Assembly: GCA_030636025.1 (NCBI GenBank)
Contig: DAOVXQ010000004.1
Span: 22,229 to 86,228 of the forward strand
Direction of reading: 5' to 3'
Source of the DNA: an archaeon
GTDB taxonomy: Archaea > Nanobdellota > Nanobdellia > Pacearchaeales > GW2011-AR1
Length of the DNA stretch: 64,000 bases
Shown piece by piece: positions 58,550-64,000 of the stretch (positions are counted from its first letter, which is position 1; each line of letters opens with the position of its first letter). Below the pieces are notes generated by a model. That model was not told the origin of the DNA and searched no databases. It saw nothing but the letters and a program-made list of their open reading frames with translations. The position numbers and the translations under genes were made by a program.

Positions 58550-58894
58550 TTATAACTGTTTAGTTCTTTTCAAGTATTCCTTAAGTGTTTTATAAAAATT
58601 ATCATTTCTTTTTCCAACATATATTGCTAATATTTTGAATATGTGGTCTTCAACCCGATAGATTATTCTATATCTATTCTTCTCAAAATGATGGGAATAA
58701 AATCCTTGCAAATCTCCTGTTAGGGCATCTTTTTTCCAATTTCTTGAAGGTAATTGTCCTAATATTTTTTTAATTCTTTCTTGTAAATTTTTTTGTAATT
58801 TCCTAAGATGAACTTGAAATTCGGGAGATACTTCAACATCATAATTTACCATTTTCTTTTTCATTCTCCTCTCTTGTTTTAATTGATTTAACAA
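58550..58894 (-). CDS. RelE-family toxin (likely start near 58852)
   Basis: FQVHLRKLQKNLQERIKKIL...LQGFYSHHFEKNRYRIIYRVEDHIFKILAIYVGKRND. Confidence 0.85.
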   Translation of the reverse strand: MLNQLKQERRMKKKMVNYDVEVSPEFQVHLRKLQKNLQERIKKILGQLPSRNWKKDALTGDLQGFYSHHFEKNRYRIIYRVEDHIFKILAIYVGKRNDNFYKTLKEYLKRTKQL

Positions 58895-59066
58895 ATTGAC
58901 TTAAAAAATAATCAAAAACACTTGATAAAGTAATTTCTTCTCCACTTTCTTCCTCTGCTTTTTTCATATCTTCCTTTAAAATATCCATATTTTTTTTATC
59001 TAAAGATAAACTTATAGCTATTTTAGGTCTTTTTTTCTTTATTTTAGATAAGTCTGAGTCTACCAT
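58839..59066 (-). CDS. cognate antitoxin
   Basis: Overlaps toxin; small charged protein. Confidence 0.65.
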   Translation of the reverse strand: MVDSDLSKIKKKRPKIAISLSLDKKNMDILKEDMKKAEEESGEEITLSSVFDYFLSQFVKSIKTREENEKENGKL

Positions 59067-59143
59067 AGTTATACGGTTTTATAATTTATTATTAGAATTA
59101 TAATATAAACATATTATATAAAACTTTCTATTCTCCTCATTTT

Positions 59144-60847
59144 TCAATACCTAACCTTCAACTCATGCCTATTATAATCTTCTGAAATTTCTTTTAATGT
59201 CGCAACATCATCTGGTTTTCTGTCTGGTCTTAGCTGGATTATTCTTGGGAATCTTAGTGCAAAGCCAGATGCATAAGTCGGAGACCTTTGAATATTTTGA
59301 TAGCGGATTGTTACCACGATTTTGGGTTTGACATTAACTGTTCTTCCGTGTTCTTTTGTAATCAGGTGGTTTATTTTTTTTGTTAGTTCTGTAAATGAAA
59401 GTCCTAGCTCTTGTTTTTCTTTTAGTCCAGATGCTTTTCCGATTTCTAAGAATTCTTTTTTTTCATTTATGCATGAGACTGTGAAAGTGGCTAATGAGCC
59501 GGCCCTTTTTCCTTTGCCGTATTCTCCGCCAGTGATTACTAAATCTAATTCATTTTCAGAAGGTTTGAATTTCAACATGTGTCCGACTCTTCCGCCTGGC
59601 TTGTAAACTGATTTTAAATTTTTAATCATAACGCCTTCCTGATTGTCTTTTAATGCTTGCTTGTAAAATTCCTCTGCTTTTTTTCCATCAGAAGTTATAA
59701 GTTGTTTTGCTGTCTGCAAATGGTATTTTTTGTTTTTGATGATTTTTCTTAAAAGTTTGGTTCTTTTTTCAAACGGCTCGTTAATTAATGACTTGCCGTT
59801 GTGGTAAATAATATCAAATACATTGATTTCTATTGGGAGTTCTTTGACTAATTTTTCTATGTGGTGTTTTCGTTTTATTCTTTTTGAAACTGCTTGAAAC
59901 GGGGTGTATTTTTTTGTTTTTTTGTCAAAGCCAACCGCCTCGCTGTCGATTATAAATGATTCTGCTTTAATGTGCTCCTGCACATATTTGACAACATCTG
60001 GGAATTGGTTTGTTACATTATCTAATCTTCGGGTAAATATTTTAATTTCTCCTGTTTTGTCTTTGTTGATTAACATTCTGAATCCATCGTATTTGAATTC
60101 AAAGACAGCAGGTTTTCCAACTCGTTTAAACCCGTCCTCAATTGATTCTGCTTTTAATGCAAGCATAACTTTTATTGGGTGTCCTGGGGAAAGAGTTATT
60201 TTTTTTAATTCTTTGATTCCTTTGCAGGCCTTTTCAAACACGAGTGCAAAATCATTTGCTTTATCGTAGGCGGTTTCAACTGCTTCTGTGTTTGTTTTTT
60301 CTTTAGTTAAACACGCTTCTACGATTGAATCCCTAATTGTTCCTGATGCAACCCCTATTCTTAATTGGCTTAATAATGTCCGAATAATATATTTTGCTTC
60401 AATTCCTGTTGCAGAAGTTAACAGCTCTGAAATTAGTGCGAGTTTTTTATCGACGGTTCCTTTGCCCTCGAGCTCTGGAAGTTTTTGCAGGTTTTCTAAA
60501 ACTTTTTCAGTTGTTAATTTATGTGAAAATAATGTTCCTTGTTTTTTCTTTGAGATTATTTGTTCTGCTACTTTTCCTAAGTCCCCTATTTTTCTCCATT
60601 CAGAAATAATTTTATCTTTAGGTATGCCTGAAGATTTTGATAATGATTTGATGCAAAGTTGTTCTGAAATTCCAAATTCTTTTTCAGAATAATCTGGAAA
60701 TACTTTTCCTTGCAGGAGATAAATTACATCTTTGTTTTTGTCGTGTTTTAAGGTTTTCAAAAATTCGGCTAAGATTTCTGTTTTTTTTAATCTTGAAGGT
60801 GTTTGTTCTAATTCTTCATAGACTTCACAAAGTTTTGAGTATTGCAT
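59144..60847 (-). CDS. lig: ATP-dependent DNA ligase
   Basis: FEFKYDGFRMLINKD, EGVMIKNLKSVYKPG, LRFPRIIQLRPDRKPDD. Confidence 0.95.
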   Translation of the reverse strand: MQYSKLCEVYEELEQTPSRLKKTEILAEFLKTLKHDKNKDVIYLLQGKVFPDYSEKEFGISEQLCIKSLSKSSGIPKDKIISEWRKIGDLGKVAEQIISKKKQGTLFSHKLTTEKVLENLQKLPELEGKGTVDKKLALISELLTSATGIEAKYIIRTLLSQLRIGVASGTIRDSIVEACLTKEKTNTEAVETAYDKANDFALVFEKACKGIKELKKITLSPGHPIKVMLALKAESIEDGFKRVGKPAVFEFKYDGFRMLINKDKTGEIKIFTRRLDNVTNQFPDVVKYVQEHIKAESFIIDSEAVGFDKKTKKYTPFQAVSKRIKRKHHIEKLVKELPIEINVFDIIYHNGKSLINEPFEKRTKLLRKIIKNKKYHLQTAKQLITSDGKKAEEFYKQALKDNQEGVMIKNLKSVYKPGGRVGHMLKFKPSENELDLVITGGEYGKGKRAGSLATFTVSCINEKKEFLEIGKASGLKEKQELGLSFTELTKKINHLITKEHGRTVNVKPKIVVTIRYQNIQRSPTYASGFALRFPRIIQLRPDRKPDDVATLKEISEDYNRHELKVRY

Positions 60848-60848
60848 T

Positions 60849-61031
60849 TTATAATTTTATGGGTTCAATGATTACAAATATTAAATCAGCGATTAATCCA
60901 ATAATACCAATTAATAATCTTGTATAAACCCTCCAGTTTTTATTTTTTTTCTTTAAATCTAAAATAGCATCTATTATTAAGAATATCCACAAGGGTAGTG
61001 CCAGTAAGTCAAAAAATGTGTAAAAGTTCAT
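60849..61031 (-). CDS. small membrane protein
   Basis: Two TM. Confidence 0.6.
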   Translation of the reverse strand: MNFYTFFDLLALPLWIFLIIDAILDLKKKNKNWRVYTRLLIGIIGLIADLIFVIIEPIKL

Positions 61032-61246
61032 TTTATTCCACCTTTATATTGTTTTATTCCTAGAAGTATAATAATAAAACTATTGGCTAAAATAAATGGG
61101 AGGCCTTTAATAAATATAGAATGAACTAATAAGAAAAGGGTTGCAATTAAATCTGAGATTATAAAATATTTGTAGTATTTTGTTATTAGTAATCCAAATG
61201 AAAAAACTAATAATACTAATCCTATCCACCCAATATATTGTATCAT
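61028..61246 (-). CDS. small membrane protein
   Basis: TM segments; ATGA overlap with downstream gene. Confidence 0.6.
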   Translation of the reverse strand: MIQYIGWIGLVLLVFSFGLLITKYYKYFIISDLIATLFLLVHSIFIKGLPFILANSFIIILLGIKQYKGGIK

Positions 61247-61303
61247 TTTGTCCTCTTTTATTTTAATAAATATATTTGGGTATAAAAATGTTAGCGATTA
61301 AAA

Positions 61304-61615
61304 TTATTCTGTTATAAATCCTGTTTCTGCAGGTTCTTTTTCACACTCTGGGCAATAAGGAATATGTTTTATTCTAACTTCTCCGCCGCCTGTAAGTTTA
61401 AATTCTTTGAAATGCACTGAACAATGTTGAGGTTTGAATTTTATTTCAGAATTACATTCATAACAATGAGGAGTATGGTCTCCTTGTTTTGCCTGGACAT
61501 AAATTTGATTATTAAATTTATAATACCAATTTTTATTATCTTCGTCACAAAGAATTTTTACATCCCCCCATTTAGCTTCTCTCCAATTAGTTAATTTTTC
61601 TAAAGATGTTTGCAT
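61304..61615 (-). CDS. Cys-containing hypothetical protein (zinc ribbon-like)
   Basis: CYECNSEI ... YCPECEKEPAETGF. Confidence 0.55.
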   Translation of the reverse strand: MQTSLEKLTNWREAKWGDVKILCDEDNKNWYYKFNNQIYVQAKQGDHTPHCYECNSEIKFKPQHCSVHFKEFKLTGGGEVRIKHIPYCPECEKEPAETGFITE

Positions 61616-61664
61616 GACATATTTATTTTATTTTTTCTTTAAAAGAATTATTGTTGTAGAAAAG

Positions 61665-62237
61665 TTATTTTCCTCTTCGTTTTCCAGCCCTTACACTTGG
61701 TCGGTTTTTGTTCATTGGGGATTTGTTTCTTAATCCTCTGGATTTTTTTCCTGCAGATGTTAAGCCCCTGTAAACTCTTTTTTTGTTTGTTTTTTTGCAA
61801 ATCCAATTCATTGTTTTGTCGTTTTTTATTTCTGGTTTTGTTGGGTCTACTAAAATTATTTCAAAAAAGTAATGTTTGCCGTCTTGTGCAAGTTTGTAGC
61901 TGTTTAAAACTTCTAAATTTTTAAATTTTTTCTGGGCTCTTTGCTCTGCAACCCATTTGTAATTCATTTTTAGAACTTTTTTGATTGTGTGTCTTTTTGT
62001 TCTTCTTCCTTTGTTTGTTCTTGCTCTTTGTCTTCCTCCTCTTAAAACTCTGACTCTTACAACAACAAAACCTTTTTTATCTTTATATCCGAGATTTCTT
62101 GCTCTGTCTAATCTTGTTGGTTTTTCTATTTTGAGAATTGTCGGATGTGCTCTCCATTTGACCATTAATTCTCTTAATCTTTTTGGGTCTGGTTTTTTCC
62201 AAACTTCTTTTAGATAGTGATATAATCCTTTTGTCAT
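61665..62237 (-). CDS. rpl15e: 50S ribosomal protein L15e
   Basis: GLYHYLKEVWKKPDPKRLRELMVKWR...RVLRGGRQRARTNKGRRTKR. Confidence 0.95.
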   Translation of the reverse strand: MTKGLYHYLKEVWKKPDPKRLRELMVKWRAHPTILKIEKPTRLDRARNLGYKDKKGFVVVRVRVLRGGRQRARTNKGRRTKRHTIKKVLKMNYKWVAEQRAQKKFKNLEVLNSYKLAQDGKHYFFEIILVDPTKPEIKNDKTMNWICKKTNKKRVYRGLTSAGKKSRGLRNKSPMNKNRPSVRAGKRRGK

Positions 62238-62281
62238 TTTAATTAATATAAAATTTGGTTTTTAAATCTATTTATTAAATA

Positions 62282-62356
62282 TGAGCCTGCCAAGATTTGA
62301 ACTTGGGACCCCTACCTTATCAGAGTAGTGCTCTAACCTGGCTGAGCTACAGGCTC
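62282..62356 (-). tRNA. tRNA-Ile (GAT)
   Basis: GAGCCTGTAGCTCAGCCAGGTTAGAGCACTACTCTGATAAGGTAGGGGTCCCAAGTTCAAATCTTGGCAGGCTCA. Confidence 0.92.
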
Positions 62357-62396
62357 ATATAAAATATTAATTTAAATGCTTTATAAGAGTTTTGTT

Positions 62397-63047
62397 TTAC
62401 TTCACCTGTAATTCAAGAATTAAATTTTCATTGTCTAAAGCATATCTGATTATTGGTAAATTGATATGCAATGTTTTTGAATAGACTTTTGTTTTTGCAA
62501 TTGCTTTTATTTCAATTGAATTTTCGAGTTGGTTAATTAGGACATTGTTTATATTTGTAACTCCTGGGACATCTAATTCATAAACAATTTTTGTTGCAAG
62601 TCTTTTCATTTTGAATTTCGGTTCTTTTCGAGGGAGTTTTGCGAGTTTATTTAAAGTTTCTTTTGGTATTTCCATTTGTGGTTTTTGTTTTTTTTGAACT
62701 GTTTGTTGAACAATATTTGGGGAATTAATTTTTTTTCCGTTTACAAAAAATTGAACATCTACATTTCCAAACGGATTCGCATTTATATTTTGTCTTTTTT
62801 GTTGATTTGTTTCATTTTGAATTCCTCTCATTTGTTTTTCTAACATTTTCATTGCACTCTTGAAAAGTTTATCTATTATTGGACTTGCAGAAAATCCTGG
62901 CATAAATTCTTCAACATCATTTCTTCCCAAAATTCCATAATCTTCTTTATGCTGAACAGGGGTTGTTAATTCTTTTCCGCAGAAAGGACAAAATTCATAA
63001 CTTTTTTCAATTTTACTTTTGCAATACTGGCATTTTTTTTTAAACAT
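62397..63047 (-). CDS. zinc-ribbon protein with C-terminal Hsp20/alpha-crystallin-like domain
   Basis: CQYCKSKIEKSYEFCPFCG N-term; C-term YELDVPGVTNINNVLINQLENSIEIKAIAKTKVYSKTLHINLPI. Confidence 0.65.
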   Translation of the reverse strand: MFKKKCQYCKSKIEKSYEFCPFCGKELTTPVQHKEDYGILGRNDVEEFMPGFSASPIIDKLFKSAMKMLEKQMRGIQNETNQQKRQNINANPFGNVDVQFFVNGKKINSPNIVQQTVQKKQKPQMEIPKETLNKLAKLPRKEPKFKMKRLATKIVYELDVPGVTNINNVLINQLENSIEIKAIAKTKVYSKTLHINLPIIRYALDNENLILELQVK

Positions 63048-63154
63048 AATATACTGTTGAGAGATAAGTTTAAAAGGTTTGCGGGGCGGTTGTGGGATTT
63101 TGGAAAGTGTTTTTAAAAGAGGAGGATTATAGAAAACTTTTTTAATGAATATGT

Positions 63155-63823
63155 ATGTTAAAGTATATGGAAAGAAAAGAAGTAATTGAGAAATATGGTA
63201 TTGAAGTTCCTAAATTGAAAGCAGAGCAGGCGAAGTTGGCTAAGGGGTTGGATATTCGGGATGCTGTTGATTTTGGTTTGGTTGACAGATTTGGGGCAAT
63301 TGATAATAGTTTTATTGGAAATAAGATTCTTTGTTCAGTTATTGTTTGTGATGGGGGATTTGAGATTTTGGACAGGGCGTATTGTTTTGAGAAAATGCGG
63401 TTTCCGTATTTGCCGGGTTTTAGGTCTTATCGTGAGTTGTCTGCAATGGTTTTTGCCTTTGAAAAATTAAAAGAAAAACCAGAGGTTGTTTTTGTTTCTG
63501 GGCAGGGGATTATTCATCAGAGGTTGGGTTTGGCGAGTCATTTTAGTTTGGCGACAGGGGTTTCTGTTATTGGTATTTCAGATTCTATTATTGATTGCGA
63601 AGTTAAGGGCGATGATATTTTTAAAGAGGGGAAAAAGGTCGGCAAGGTTTTGCAAGTTAAAGAAGGGAGCAGACCAATGTATATTAGTCCTGGGAATGGA
63701 ATTTCAATTGAAACAGCATACCAACTTGCTAAGAAATTTATTAATTTGCCTCATAAACTTCCTGAACCAATGCATTTGGCAAGGAAATATGGTCGGGAAG
63801 TTAAAGGAGAGTTGGTTGTTTAG
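63155..63823 (+). CDS. nfi: endonuclease V homolog (altered active-site motif)
   Basis: YLPGFRSYRELSAM, LGLASHFSL, KVLQVKEGSRPMYISPGNGISIETA, LPEPMHLAR. Confidence 0.85.
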   Translation: MLKYMERKEVIEKYGIEVPKLKAEQAKLAKGLDIRDAVDFGLVDRFGAIDNSFIGNKILCSVIVCDGGFEILDRAYCFEKMRFPYLPGFRSYRELSAMVFAFEKLKEKPEVVFVSGQGIIHQRLGLASHFSLATGVSVIGISDSIIDCEVKGDDIFKEGKKVGKVLQVKEGSRPMYISPGNGISIETAYQLAKKFINLPHKLPEPMHLARKYGREVKGELVV

Positions 63824-63885
63824 TGGGGTTGTTGGTGGTTATTTTAAAAATTTAATTATAATAAGAAAGAGCGCGATCTGATTGT

Positions 63886-64000
63886 TTAATCTAAAATTTT
63901 AGAAATCTCTGTTAATTTACTCCCTAATCGAATAACCTCATTCCTATCAAAACACATTTGTGTTAATGTTGCTCTTTGACTTTCTTGAAGATTCTCTTCT
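63886..64000 (-). CDS. partial CDS running off the window (C-terminus ...EENLQESQRATLTQMCFDRNEVIRLGSKLTEISKILD*)
   Basis: Open frame to window end. Confidence 0.45.
   Translation of the reverse strand, partial: EENLQESQRATLTQMCFDRNEVIRLGSKLTEISKILD

Overview
The window is AT-rich archaeal DNA. Gene content includes GatD/GatE, Taw3, aIF1A, aIF2-beta, Pno1, TBP, MCM, RPA, an ATP-dependent DNA ligase, L15e and archaeal-type ProS/AspS. The tiny proteins and gene set look DPANN/Woese- or Pacearchaeota-like (inference). Four tRNA-like genes are visible: Arg-TCG, Asn-GTT, Asp-GTC-like and Ile-GAT. The most unusual region is about 26.5-34.9 kb. It looks bacterial: strong Shine-Dalgarno sites, hairpin/U-tract terminators, micro-ORFs, a PKD/YfaP-like secreted protein, a Xer N-terminal domain without a catalytic domain, and an outer-membrane beta-barrel-like protein. 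It sits between an archaeal HerA-like ATPase module and a RelE-type toxin-antitoxin pair, so it is either horizontally acquired DNA or a chimeric assembly. Other highlights: (i) a duplicated ~120-nt intergenic element with a conserved hairpin, a candidate new ncRNA; (ii) a TrmB-type regulator with an identical 19-nt palindromic operator at its own promoter and at a neighbouring small gene; (iii) a biotin-carrier-like protein whose acceptor Lys is Arg; (iv) an endonuclease V homolog with a changed DGHG motif; (v) a short GatE apparently lacking its AspRS-like insertion; (vi) a small unknown ORF translationally coupled between gatC and gatA. All family calls come from reading motifs by eye; no searches were run.
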